Shown: piece after piece, positions 17,197-24,891 of the stretch
Position numbering within the stretch: position 1 is the stretch's first letter
How the letters are laid out: every line of letters starts with the position of its first letter
Assembly: GCA_964487255.1 (NCBI GenBank)
Contig: CAZAQV010000030.1
Location: 12,025-76,024 of the forward strand
Direction: 5' to 3'
DNA length: 64,000 nt
DNA from: CAZAQV01 sp964487255
Lineage (GTDB): Bacteria; Myxococcota_A; Polyangia; Polyangiales; CAZAQV01
Translations under genes and position numbers: made by a program
The notes under the pieces: generated by a model
Told to the model about the DNA's origin: nothing
Databases searched by the model: none
What the model saw: only the letters and a program-made list of their open reading frames with translations

Positions 17197-17225
17197 AGAA
17201 CATTGGTTTACTCATAGAACATTGG
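17188..17225. repeat. 19-bp perfect tandem duplication spanning the kinase start codon
   Basis: TTTACTCATAGAACATTGG occurs twice in a row (17188-17206, 17207-17225). On the minus strand each copy carries ATGAGT, the beginning of the kinase gene. The copy nearer the strong AGGAGG ribosome-binding site (17233-17238) opens MFYE-stop and MSKPMFYE-stop frames; the latter stop overlaps the true kinase ATG at 17196. Before duplication the kinase ATG would have been 17 bases from the ribosome-binding site; it is now 36. Confidence 0.85.
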
Positions 17226-17319
17226 TCGTCATCCTCCTGCTTGTAGCAAGATTGAGCGCGGCAAGTAAGTCGCAGCGTGGCGATATGCACCGCTCGACAA
17301 CTTCAGAATACACGCCGTG

Positions 17320-17345
17320 GTAACCCCAATTTTTGCTCGGGTTAC
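17320..17345. promoter_or_regulatory. Inverted repeat GTAACCC/GGGTTAC, possible activator site
   Basis: Seven-base arms (17320-17326, 17339-17345) flank CAATTTTTGCTC. The centre is about 94 bases before the transcription start predicted from the sigma-54 motif, a usual distance for an enhancer-binding protein. The core resembles the palindrome before the VIT gene. Confidence 0.35.
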
Positions 17346-17399
17346 GAAGCCGTGACACAAAAGTGTAGCAGTTCGAGAAAAGCAGATTCCCCTCGGACG

Positions 17400-17415
17400 C
17401 GGCACAAAAATTGCT
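17400..17415 (+). promoter_or_regulatory. Sigma-54 promoter motif before the hibernation-factor gene
   Basis: CGGCACAAAAATTGCT has the invariant GG-N10-GC of sigma-54 promoters (GGCAC-N5-TTGC). Predicted transcription start near 17426, giving a 47-base leader to the ATG at 17473. Confidence 0.6.
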
Positions 17416-17472
17416 TGTTTTGTAGGGGCTCAAGGGCGTCGGCTTCAGGGAGCAAACACAGGGAGGACCTCA

Positions 17473-17871
17473 ATGACCGTTCCAGTTCAGTTCACGTTTC
17501 GTCACTTCGATCCGGGTGCAGAGTTGATCGAGTATCTCACTCATCAGATCAACAAGCTTCGCGGTGAGCGCTTTCACCTGACCCAATGTCAGGTGCGGGT
17601 CAGCGGCAACCAACATCACCTCCAGGGCGGCCCCTACAAGATCAGCATCGAAGTGCGCTTCCGTGGACGGCAGATTCAGGTTTATCAGAGCGGCGATGAT
17701 CCCTTTGCGGTGGTTCGCACCGGCTTCGACGCGCTTCGTCGCCGCTTTGAACGGCGCCAGAAACGACGCCGTGTGAGTACCTGGCGATCGCTTCAGTCCG
17801 CGAGCGCCGTGATGATAGCCAACCCGATCCTCGAGGGGGCACCGCCCCCTTCTCTCGAACATATCTCGTGA
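17473..17871 (+). CDS. Ribosome hibernation factor-like protein (HPF/RaiA family)
   Basis: A 132-residue protein whose first 95 residues fit the HPF/RaiA (S30AE) fold: FTFRHFDPGAELIEYLTHQINKL, VRVSGN, PYKISIEVRFRG and DDPFAVVRTGFDALRRRFERR. Such proteins bind the 30S decoding region and inactivate ribosomes in slow growth. A GGGAGG ribosome-binding site precedes the ATG. The 35-residue C-terminal tail is not the long-HPF dimerisation domain. A sigma-54 promoter motif lies upstream and a sigma-54 activator gene follows 134 bases after the stop, suggesting activation by this two-component system. Confidence 0.8.
   Translation: MTVPVQFTFRHFDPGAELIEYLTHQINKLRGERFHLTQCQVRVSGNQHHLQGGPYKISIEVRFRGRQIQVYQSGDDPFAVVRTGFDALRRRFERRQKRRRVSTWRSLQSASAVMIANPILEGAPPPSLEHIS
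17834..17850 (+). terminator. GC hairpin at the 3' end of the hibernation-factor gene
   Basis: AGGGGGC-ACC-GCCCCCT, followed by TCTCTC, forms a strong stem inside the last codons of the gene. The T-content after it is modest and it lies before the stop codon, so it may be an attenuating or 3'-end-protecting hairpin, or simply coding sequence. Confidence 0.25.
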
Positions 17872-18005
17872 GACGCACCGCGTCAGTTACGAGTCGGTGA
17901 CTGGAGAAACACAGCTGAGATCGAGAAGTTGTGAACTCACTTCGGGTTATTCGAATGGGCTAGTGATATGTGTCAGGCTAGAGTTACACCACGAAAGGTC
18001 CGTTT

Positions 18006-19409
18006 GTGTTGAGTTCCACCACCATTGAGTCGTCCACCACAAAGAGTCCACTGGAAGTATTGTTGGTCGAAGATGAGGCGGACATCGCCGAGCCCATCGC
18101 TGAGTGCCTGAGTGACGAAGGCTATAACGTCCATGTTGCGAGCGATGGCAAACGAGGACTCGAGTCGCTCTCGTCGCGTCACTACGATGTGATGATCTCG
18201 GACATTCGTTTGCCAGAGATGGACGGTCTTGCGCTATTCGATTGGACGCGCGAGAACGCACCCAACACTGCGGTGATCTTGATGAGCGCGTACGGCTCCG
18301 TCTCCGAGGCGGTCAATGCCTTACGCCACAACGCCGTGCATTACCTGCGTAAGCCGTTCGAAATCGACGAGCTGCTCGCGACGGTCGAGGAGGTCGCCGA
18401 GCGAACGCTTGCGCAACGACTCGCTGACGAGTCGGGTGGTTCACAGACCGACGCATCTATCGCGACGGCAATCCTAGGTAACACGCCCGGCATGGTTGCT
18501 TTGAAGCATCGCCTCTCGGCCATCGCACGTTCCGACGCACCGGTTCTCATTCACGGGGAGACCGGGACAGGCAAAGAAGTCACCGCCCGAGCCATTCATC
18601 TTGCCAGCAAACGTAAAGACGGACCCTTCGTCGCTATCAATTGCGGCGCGTTGCCCGAAACGCTCATCGAATCGGAGCTTTTCGGCCACGAGCGAGGTGC
18701 CTTCACCGGTGCCGTGCAGCGTCGCCTGGGTAAGTTTGCGGAAGCCGAAAACGGCACGCTTTTTCTCGACGAAGTCACGGAGATGTCGCCTGCCTGTCAG
18801 GTCAAGCTGCTACGCGTTTTGCAGGAAGGGGTCGTTCAACCTCTCGGCGGTACGGGAACCACACCAGTCAACGCTCGCGTGGTCGCCGCTACCAACACCG
18901 ATGGTCGCGAACTCGTCGGACACGACCAATTCCGCCAAGACCTCCTCTACCGACTCAAGGTCTTGGATATTCGACTGCCCCCACTTCGTGACCGCCGCGC
19001 GGACATCCCTCTCTTGGTCGAACACTTCTTGCGGAAGTTTGGATTATCGCTCCGCGACCCGTCGACCGTCTCGCCGTTCGCGTGGGCGCTCTTGCGGCAA
19101 TACCCGTTCCCCGGCAACGTGCGTGAGCTGGAGCATGCCATTCATCATGCGGTCGTACTCAGCGACGGTGGAACCATCGATGCGTGTCACTTGCCGGAAG
19201 AGATTCGGGGAAGTGCGGAGACGCAACGAACCGGGGAGCGCCGCGCAACACTGAGCGAAGCGACAGCCGCTTTCGAGCGTCAGTTCATCACAAGAACGCT
19301 CGACGAGCTCGACTGGAGCAAAAAGCGCGTTGCTGCGCGCCTTGGCATCTCCCGCAAGAACCTATGGGAGAAAATCCGCCGCTACGGAATCGTGCGCGAA
19401 CCGAGCTAA
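18006..19409 (+). CDS. Sigma-54-dependent response regulator (NtrC family)
   Basis: A 467-residue activator with the full three-domain plan. Receiver 16-130 with phospho-acceptor Asp66 in MISDIRLPEMDG; AAA+ domain 155-380 with Walker A GETGTGKE, the sigma-54-contacting GAFTGA loop, Walker B GTLFLDEV and the arginine-finger region; C-terminal Fis-type helix-turn-helix (KKRVAARLGISRKNLWEKI). GTG start at 18006 with AAAGG upstream. It is the only sigma-54 activator in the window and sits with two sigma-54 promoter motifs and a histidine kinase, so it probably controls the hibernation-factor and VIT/exosortase genes. Confidence 0.93.
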   Translation: MLSSTTIESSTTKSPLEVLLVEDEADIAEPIAECLSDEGYNVHVASDGKRGLESLSSRHYDVMISDIRLPEMDGLALFDWTRENAPNTAVILMSAYGSVSEAVNALRHNAVHYLRKPFEIDELLATVEEVAERTLAQRLADESGGSQTDASIATAILGNTPGMVALKHRLSAIARSDAPVLIHGETGTGKEVTARAIHLASKRKDGPFVAINCGALPETLIESELFGHERGAFTGAVQRRLGKFAEAENGTLFLDEVTEMSPACQVKLLRVLQEGVVQPLGGTGTTPVNARVVAATNTDGRELVGHDQFRQDLLYRLKVLDIRLPPLRDRRADIPLLVEHFLRKFGLSLRDPSTVSPFAWALLRQYPFPGNVRELEHAIHHAVVLSDGGTIDACHLPEEIRGSAETQRTGERRATLSEATAAFERQFITRTLDELDWSKKRVAARLGISRKNLWEKIRRYGIVREPS

Positions 19410-19423
19410 CCAACGACCGACAC

Positions 19424-20938
19424 TTAGACGGTAAGGCCGACCCCAGCTCGACGTGGGTCGCCCACCGCTACGGGTTCGTTATCATGGGAAAGTCCTACCG
19501 CGTGCACACCTCCGAAGTAGAACGCTCGGTCAGGAAATACGGTCACATGGTCAAAGCGATCGGCAAGGTTCGCGGCAAGCTGAGCTGGGTGTTCGAGCCC
19601 AACATTTTCGTACCACACACGCCCTTGTTCGGCGTGGATACGGGCTGCCAACACCGCTGCCTCAAGCCCAAGCTGGCGCTCAAGAAGAATGACGCGCGAT
19701 ACCGCCGAACGAATGCGATTTGCCCCCCCGCTGCCCGCAGCCAGCACGGCCCGCCCCTCCTCGAGCACGAGTGTCGGCGCGATCATGGTAGGTAAACGAG
19801 AACCTGGAGAATGTAGAAAAAAGCCTTCGGGGTTGAGGTCTTCCTCGCCCAAAAAATTGTTCATCTGGACGCCCGCGCTTGGAACAATGTGCCCGCAACC
19901 CTCTCCATTGGTCAGCGTCATCGAAGCGGCATTGCCATCTCCATCGATCACGCTGATATGCGTCGTACTTCCGCGTGCGATACTGGTACGAAGCTCGTGT
20001 GCAGAGCGCGCAGCCTCTGCAAACGCAACTAGATCCGCTGGCGCAGTTCCGATTTGATCGACAACGTGTGCCATGACGCGGCCACCGAGCATTGGCGACG
20101 TGTAAAGTTCTCGATCGCCAAAGCGAAGCTTGTGCGGCTCTTCGACGACGACCTTCGCACGACATAGATCGTCGCGCGTCAGGTGACCACCCCGCTCTGG
20201 ACCGAAGCATTGTAAGATCCCCTCTAACAGGTGCGACGGGAAATCGCCTTGTTGAGCAAAGGCTTCCAGCGTCTCCGCCAAAAGCGGGTTTGACAGACGT
20301 GTTCCGAGCGCAGGCGGTTCGCCCTGGGATCCATAAAAAGCCACTGTCTCCGGGTCACGAACAATGATCGGCCATAGGAGCGCAAAGATGTCCGCGTCGA
20401 GCGCATCCAATACAACCCCCTCGCGCGCAAAACGAACAGCAGGGCCGATCAGATCAGCCAACGAGAGCGTGCCCAAGCGCCGCGCAGCCTCAGCAAGACC
20501 AGGCAGCGCGAGCGGGACCGCGGCCGAGGCGCGCCCCACATGAAAGTCCTGCGTCGTTGCGCCGAAATCGACATTGACAACTTCGAAGTGTGCGCGTGCA
20601 AGCGGGAGTTCGAGCGATGGCATGGTCGCAAAGAAGTTGATGCTCACGGGAGCTTCGCCTGCTCGACACGCGACGAGCATTCCGGCGCCACCTGCACCAC
20701 AGAGCAGCGGTTCGGTCACGAACGCAGCCATCGCTGCGGCGATCGCAGCGTCGATGGCATTGCCCCCAGCGCGTAACATTTCGGCCCCAGCTTGCGCTGT
20801 GAGTATATCACCTGCAGCGATCGCCCCTGCCATCACGAAGCGTGAGCCTAGCGTGGATCGGTGTCGGCGGAAACCATACGCATGCGTGACCGGAACCCTC
20901 AGCGCGACAGAATTCGGACATGTCGATCCCGTCGTCAA
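19424..20938 (-). CDS. Gamma-glutamyltransferase family protein
   Basis: A 504-residue Ntn-hydrolase of the gamma-glutamyltransferase family. The large-subunit start reads AEMLRAGGNAIDAAIAAA, and the autocleavage/nucleophile Thr is in ARGSTTHISVIDGDGNAAS, followed by the small-subunit landmarks NNFLGEEDLNP and PGSRLPTMIAPT. It hydrolyses or transfers gamma-glutamyl groups, for example of glutathione. No signal peptide is seen, unlike E. coli Ggt. The frame opens at a TTG (20938); this keeps the conserved RSTLGSRFVM that precedes the domain, while the first ATG is at 20833. It is shorter than classical Ggt (about 560-580). Confidence 0.9.
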   Translation of the reverse strand: MTTGSTCPNSVALRVPVTHAYGFRRHRSTLGSRFVMAGAIAAGDILTAQAGAEMLRAGGNAIDAAIAAAMAAFVTEPLLCGAGGAGMLVACRAGEAPVSINFFATMPSLELPLARAHFEVVNVDFGATTQDFHVGRASAAVPLALPGLAEAARRLGTLSLADLIGPAVRFAREGVVLDALDADIFALLWPIIVRDPETVAFYGSQGEPPALGTRLSNPLLAETLEAFAQQGDFPSHLLEGILQCFGPERGGHLTRDDLCRAKVVVEEPHKLRFGDRELYTSPMLGGRVMAHVVDQIGTAPADLVAFAEAARSAHELRTSIARGSTTHISVIDGDGNAASMTLTNGEGCGHIVPSAGVQMNNFLGEEDLNPEGFFLHSPGSRLPTMIAPTLVLEEGRAVLAAGSGGANRIRSAVSRVILLERQLGLEAAVLAARIHAEQGRVWYENVGLEHPAQLAANLADRFDHVTVFPDRAFYFGGVHAVGLSHDNEPVAVGDPRRAGVGLTV

Positions 20939-21089
20939 CGCACCGATGCATCAACGACTAGCACGCGCGGTCCGACGCATCTTACCGAGGCCCAATCTCG
21001 CCCAGCTGCGTTTCCCTCCCCGCGCCCGTCTTAATCATCAAGAAAAGCTCTTCACGATCGCTACATGAGTAACACAAGCTGACAAAGCG

Positions 21090-21122
21090 TTGACGCAGCG
21101 GGTCACGCCCACGTAGCTTGAA
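21090..21122 (+). promoter_or_regulatory. Possible sigma-70 promoter of the second Ser/Thr kinase
   Basis: TTGACG is followed after 18 bases by TAGCTT just before the kinase gene. The implied transcription start would fall at about the GTG at 21125, so either the mRNA is leaderless or translation starts at a later ATG (21158 or 21176). Confidence 0.35.
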
Positions 21123-21124
21123 GT

Positions 21125-22453
21125 GTGCCATCAGCCCCGACCGCGACCCCAAGCTTGATGCCCTCCGTCGGGACGATGCTGGTGGATCGATATGTCTTAG
21201 AAGAGACCATCTCTGAAGGCGCGATGGGACGCGTCTATCGCGCCAAAGACACATCGTTGGGTACCGACGTGGCCGTGAAGGTGATCTTGGGGCAGTGGTT
21301 ACAGAACGAAGAAGTTCGCGCACGCTTCGAGCGCGAAGCGATGGCCAGCGCACGCATCCATCACCCCAATGTCGTGAGCGCAATCGACTACGGCACCATC
21401 GCCGAAACCGGCGGCGCATACTTGGTCACACCCCTGGTCAGCGGCGAAAATCTGCGCGAGCACCTCAAGGCGCCGCTATCGCTCGACGAGGCCGTCGAGA
21501 TCACGCAACAACTCTGCAGCGCACTGCGAGCCGCACACCAGTCGGGAGTCATCCACAGAGATCTTAAGCCAGAGAACATCTTGCTCGAACGGCTCGACGA
21601 GTCACTCTTCGTCAGGTTGGTCGACTTCGGCATCGCATCCGAGCAGGGTTCGAGCCGCAAAGAGGAAGAAAAGGCGCTTACCCAGGCGGGAGTCGTGCTG
21701 GGCACACCAGGTTATATGGCCCCCGAACAGCTTTCGGGAGAACCTGCACAAACGACGACCGACGTTTACGCACTCGCGGTGCTGCTCTACGAAATGCTGG
21801 CAGGCGTCCCCCCTTTCACGGGTGGCTTGGCAGAACTCGCTGCACAGCAGATTCACCAGCAGGTCGATCTCACACGGCTGCGCAACAAAGCGCCAGCAAC
21901 GGTTCGGGAACTCATCTTTCGTTCACTGTCGCCCAAGCCCGAAGAGCGTCCGAGCATCGACGAGGTGAGTGAGGTGCTCGAACACGTGGGCGAGGCTTCG
22001 ATGGACAGCGAACGCTGGATCACCTTGTGGCAAGACGTTCGAGTCGCAGCAAAAAGATGGTGGAAGGTTTCCGCCGGAATCGGTCTGGTGCTTCTGCTGA
22101 CCCTGTTGGCGGTCTCCGGATCAGGTCTCCCTGAGGAGCTTGAACCTGCGGCCGATGCGATGCGAAACGCCAACTCGACGAACGCGCGTCGGCGTGCCGC
22201 GGAGAGAATCCTCGCCTATGAGGATCAAGACGCAATCCCTGAGATCACGCGAGTGATGGCTGAATTTGAGCGGGCGAGGAGCTGCGGCGCACGGAAGAAG
22301 GCGTTGATCAAGCTCCGGGACTTGCCGGATCGTGATGAGGCCCAGCATATCTTCGAACGTCTCGACAAGGAGCGGGATGGTTGCGGTTTTTTGGATCGCA
22401 GCGACTGCCACCGCTGTCTGCGTAGTGAGCTCGCGAAGATCCTGGAGGACTAG
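21125..22453 (+). CDS. Membrane-bound serine/threonine protein kinase (Hanks type)
   Basis: A 442-residue kinase with loop ISEGAMGRVY (first loop Gly replaced by Ser), Lys52, catalytic loop HRDLKPEN with Asp146, DFG near 170 and activation segment ending GTPGYMAPEQL. One transmembrane helix at about 313-332 separates it from a 110-residue C-terminal domain with several Cys (RSCGARK, DGCGFLDRSDCHRCL), probably periplasmic and disulfide-bonded. Charged helical repeats in that tail (ERILAYED, IPEITRVM) hint at HEAT-like structure. Start codon uncertain: GTG 21125 or ATG 21158/21176. It lies 31 bases before the amidase gene and may be co-transcribed with it. Confidence 0.92.
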   Translation: MPSAPTATPSLMPSVGTMLVDRYVLEETISEGAMGRVYRAKDTSLGTDVAVKVILGQWLQNEEVRARFEREAMASARIHHPNVVSAIDYGTIAETGGAYLVTPLVSGENLREHLKAPLSLDEAVEITQQLCSALRAAHQSGVIHRDLKPENILLERLDESLFVRLVDFGIASEQGSSRKEEEKALTQAGVVLGTPGYMAPEQLSGEPAQTTTDVYALAVLLYEMLAGVPPFTGGLAELAAQQIHQQVDLTRLRNKAPATVRELIFRSLSPKPEERPSIDEVSEVLEHVGEASMDSERWITLWQDVRVAAKRWWKVSAGIGLVLLLTLLAVSGSGLPEELEPAADAMRNANSTNARRRAAERILAYEDQDAIPEITRVMAEFERARSCGARKKALIKLRDLPDRDEAQHIFERLDKERDGCGFLDRSDCHRCLRSELAKILED

Positions 22454-22483
22454 TTGGTGCGGATATGGTAGGTCGATCGCTCG

Positions 22484-23959
22484 ATGTACCTATCGGAGTT
22501 TGTTGCTTACGACGCCGTCGGGCTCTGTGAACTGATTCGCGACGGACAGGTGAGCCGTGACGAGCTTCGCCAGGTAGCACGTGACGCCATCGAAGCGATG
22601 AACGGAACGCTCAATGCTGTCGTTCACCAGTTTTCGGTAGCTGGCGATTCACAACCGAACCGGCCGAGTCTGCTTACGGGTTTTCCCTTACTGCTCAAGG
22701 ACATGCTCGACGTTGAGGACACGCCCATGTCTTACGGAACTCGGGTCGCGCGCATCAACCGTTGTACGACAACCCACCCAATCGCGACTCGCATGCTCGA
22801 AGCGGGCATCGACATCATCGGCCGGACGAACATGAGCGAGCTCGGGCTGTTACCCACGACGGAACCCATCGCATTTGGTCCCACCGCCAATCCATGGAAC
22901 CTCGACCATTCTCCAGGTGGTTCGAGCGGAGGTTCGGCAGCTGCCGTGGCAGGCGGTATCACACCGATGGCCTACGCGGCAGACGGCGGGGGCTCCATTC
23001 GCATTCCGGCATCGTGTTGTGGTCTGTTCGGACTGAAGCTTTCAAGAGGCCTGCACCCACGAGACATGCGGGATGAACCATTCGGCTTTATCGTGCACAA
23101 TCCCGTGTCTCGCACGGTTCGAGATTCCGCAGCGCTGATGGACGTCACCGTCGGCGGCGACCATGCGTTTAGCGCAGCACTCGACAAGGCTCCTGGAAAG
23201 CTACGCGTCGGCTACGTCGCATCACGCTTCGATGGTGAGCCCATCCACCACGCGTGCGTAGATGCGGTCGAGCACGCTGCAAAGGTGCTTGAAGGGCTTG
23301 GGCATCACGTCGAACTCGTCACCGTCCCGCATGAAATCACCGACATCGAGTGGGGTCTTCACGTGTTTTGGAGCATGTCCGCAGGCTATTTTTTCAAGGA
23401 AGTTCGTAGCGGATTGCTCGAGCGGCTGGATAGCCGGATTGCGGGCGCGATACCGCACGTACGCCTCTTGCGTCGAGCGCTAACGCTCCCATGGCCCGGA
23501 GGCGGCCCGCTGGTCGAACCTTTCACGGCTGCAGTTGGGCGCCGTGATCGCTTTTTCGATCCAAGCGACGTCTGGCTCGCATGGACCGAGTTTCAGAAGG
23601 CGGAGCAAGCGATGCTGCGCTTTTTTGAGGAATATGATCTGCTGCTTACCCCCACGCTTGGCGCGCCTCCCTGGCGAATCGGATCGTTTGATCAGCAACT
23701 TCCCGCCGAACAAGCAGCGGCGAAACTCACTGAATACGTTCCCTTTACTCCACTAGCGAACATGACAGGCTTTCCCGCGGTGAACTTGCCACTCCACTGG
23801 GCTGACGGCTTGCCCATCGGCGTCCAATGCATGGCCAACCATGGTCGTGATGCCGTGCTCATTTCTTTTGCCGCCGAGGTAGAACAGGCTGCGCCCTGGA
23901 GGGAGCAGACGGCGCCTCACCACCTCTCTCGCCTTCTCACGGAGGCACCCGATGCATAA
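22484..23959 (+). CDS. Amidase signature family hydrolase
   Basis: A 491-residue amidase. The catalytic Lys is in GFPLLLKDMLDVEDTPMSYGT, and the Ser/cis-Ser pair lies in the Gly-rich signature HSPGGSSGGSAAAVAGG followed by AADGGGSIRIPASCCGLFGLK. Family members hydrolyse carboxamides, including fatty-acid amides and, as GatA, glutaminyl groups; no gatB or gatC is nearby, so it is not called GatA. C-terminal FTPLANMTGFPAVNLPL and LPIGVQCM complete the fold. No signal peptide. Its end overlaps the first esterase gene by 8 bases, so the two are translationally coupled. Confidence 0.9.
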   Translation: MYLSEFVAYDAVGLCELIRDGQVSRDELRQVARDAIEAMNGTLNAVVHQFSVAGDSQPNRPSLLTGFPLLLKDMLDVEDTPMSYGTRVARINRCTTTHPIATRMLEAGIDIIGRTNMSELGLLPTTEPIAFGPTANPWNLDHSPGGSSGGSAAAVAGGITPMAYAADGGGSIRIPASCCGLFGLKLSRGLHPRDMRDEPFGFIVHNPVSRTVRDSAALMDVTVGGDHAFSAALDKAPGKLRVGYVASRFDGEPIHHACVDAVEHAAKVLEGLGHHVELVTVPHEITDIEWGLHVFWSMSAGYFFKEVRSGLLERLDSRIAGAIPHVRLLRRALTLPWPGGGPLVEPFTAAVGRRDRFFDPSDVWLAWTEFQKAEQAMLRFFEEYDLLLTPTLGAPPWRIGSFDQQLPAEQAAAKLTEYVPFTPLANMTGFPAVNLPLHWADGLPIGVQCMANHGRDAVLISFAAEVEQAAPWREQTAPHHLSRLLTEAPDA

Positions 23960-24851
23960 GTTACTCGTCGTCTCGACGCTATGCGCGATGGTATTTGCGG
24001 GTTGCGGTGACGATGGCGCAGCAATCAACACCGACGCGGCAATCGACACCGACGCGGCGGTCCTACAAATGACGTTTGGCGGGGACCGCCCGGTCGAACT
24101 TCTCGTTCCAGAAGCTTATGACGCCGAGCAAAGCTGGCCTCTGCTCATGTTTCTCCACGGCTACAGTTCGTCTGCCTCCCGGATGTTGCGCTACAGCAAG
24201 ATGGACCGGCTCGTCGATGAGGTGGGCCTTCTACTTGTCGCTCCCAACGGCCTGATGGACACTGTCGGTTTGCGGTTTTGGAATGCGACCGACTTCTGCT
24301 GCGACTTCTCGGGTCGCAACGTGGACGATGTCGCGTACCTCAGCGGCCTGATCGAGGAAATCTCGGAAGTCTATAACGTGGACCCAATGCGCATCTACTT
24401 GTGGGGGCATAGCAACGGAGGTTTTATGGCGCATCGCCTGGCCTGCGATCGCACGGAAACCTTCGCATCGGTCATCAGCTTTGCTGGGTCGCTCCACCTC
24501 GAAGAATCAGCGTGCGCTCCAAGCGCTGCGATCAGTATGCTCCAACTTCACGGAACTGCGGACGAAGTGATCGCGTTTGACGGCGATGAGGAAAGCTATC
24601 CAAGCGCCGAAACCACCGCGAACCGCTGGGCTACCTACAATGGGTGCGCCACATCCAAGCAAGTCACCGACTCCATCGACCTCACGCCGGACACAGCGGG
24701 GAGTGAAACGACCAAGGAGCAGTTTACCGACTGCCCTTCTGGAATCGATGTCGAACTCTGGTCAGCAAGTGGCGCAACCCACTTTCCCACGATTACAGAC
24801 AACTTCCGTGCTGTCATGTGGGAGTGGTTCGCAGCCCACCCCAAGCCCTAA
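23952..24851 (+). CDS. Polyhydroxybutyrate-depolymerase/LpqC-like esterase lipoprotein
   Basis: A 299-residue lipoprotein (MHKLLVVSTLCAMVFAGC). The alpha/beta-hydrolase of the PHB-depolymerase/LpqC type follows: oxyanion region LMFLHGYSSSAS, nucleophile elbow GHSNGGFMAH, acid in LHGTADEVIAFDG and His in GATHFPTI. The paired Cys in NATDFCCDF are family-typical. Such enzymes cleave esters of hydroxyalkanoates or feruloyl-type esters outside the cell. It is followed 40 bases later by a close paralogue, so this is a tandem duplication. Confidence 0.88.
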   Translation: MHKLLVVSTLCAMVFAGCGDDGAAINTDAAIDTDAAVLQMTFGGDRPVELLVPEAYDAEQSWPLLMFLHGYSSSASRMLRYSKMDRLVDEVGLLLVAPNGLMDTVGLRFWNATDFCCDFSGRNVDDVAYLSGLIEEISEVYNVDPMRIYLWGHSNGGFMAHRLACDRTETFASVISFAGSLHLEESACAPSAAISMLQLHGTADEVIAFDGDEESYPSAETTANRWATYNGCATSKQVTDSIDLTPDTAGSETTKEQFTDCPSGIDVELWSASGATHFPTITDNFRAVMWEWFAAHPKP

Positions 24852-24891
24852 CCCCCTTTGCGCTCCTCCGCTCGGGCTGTAGATTCCCCGC

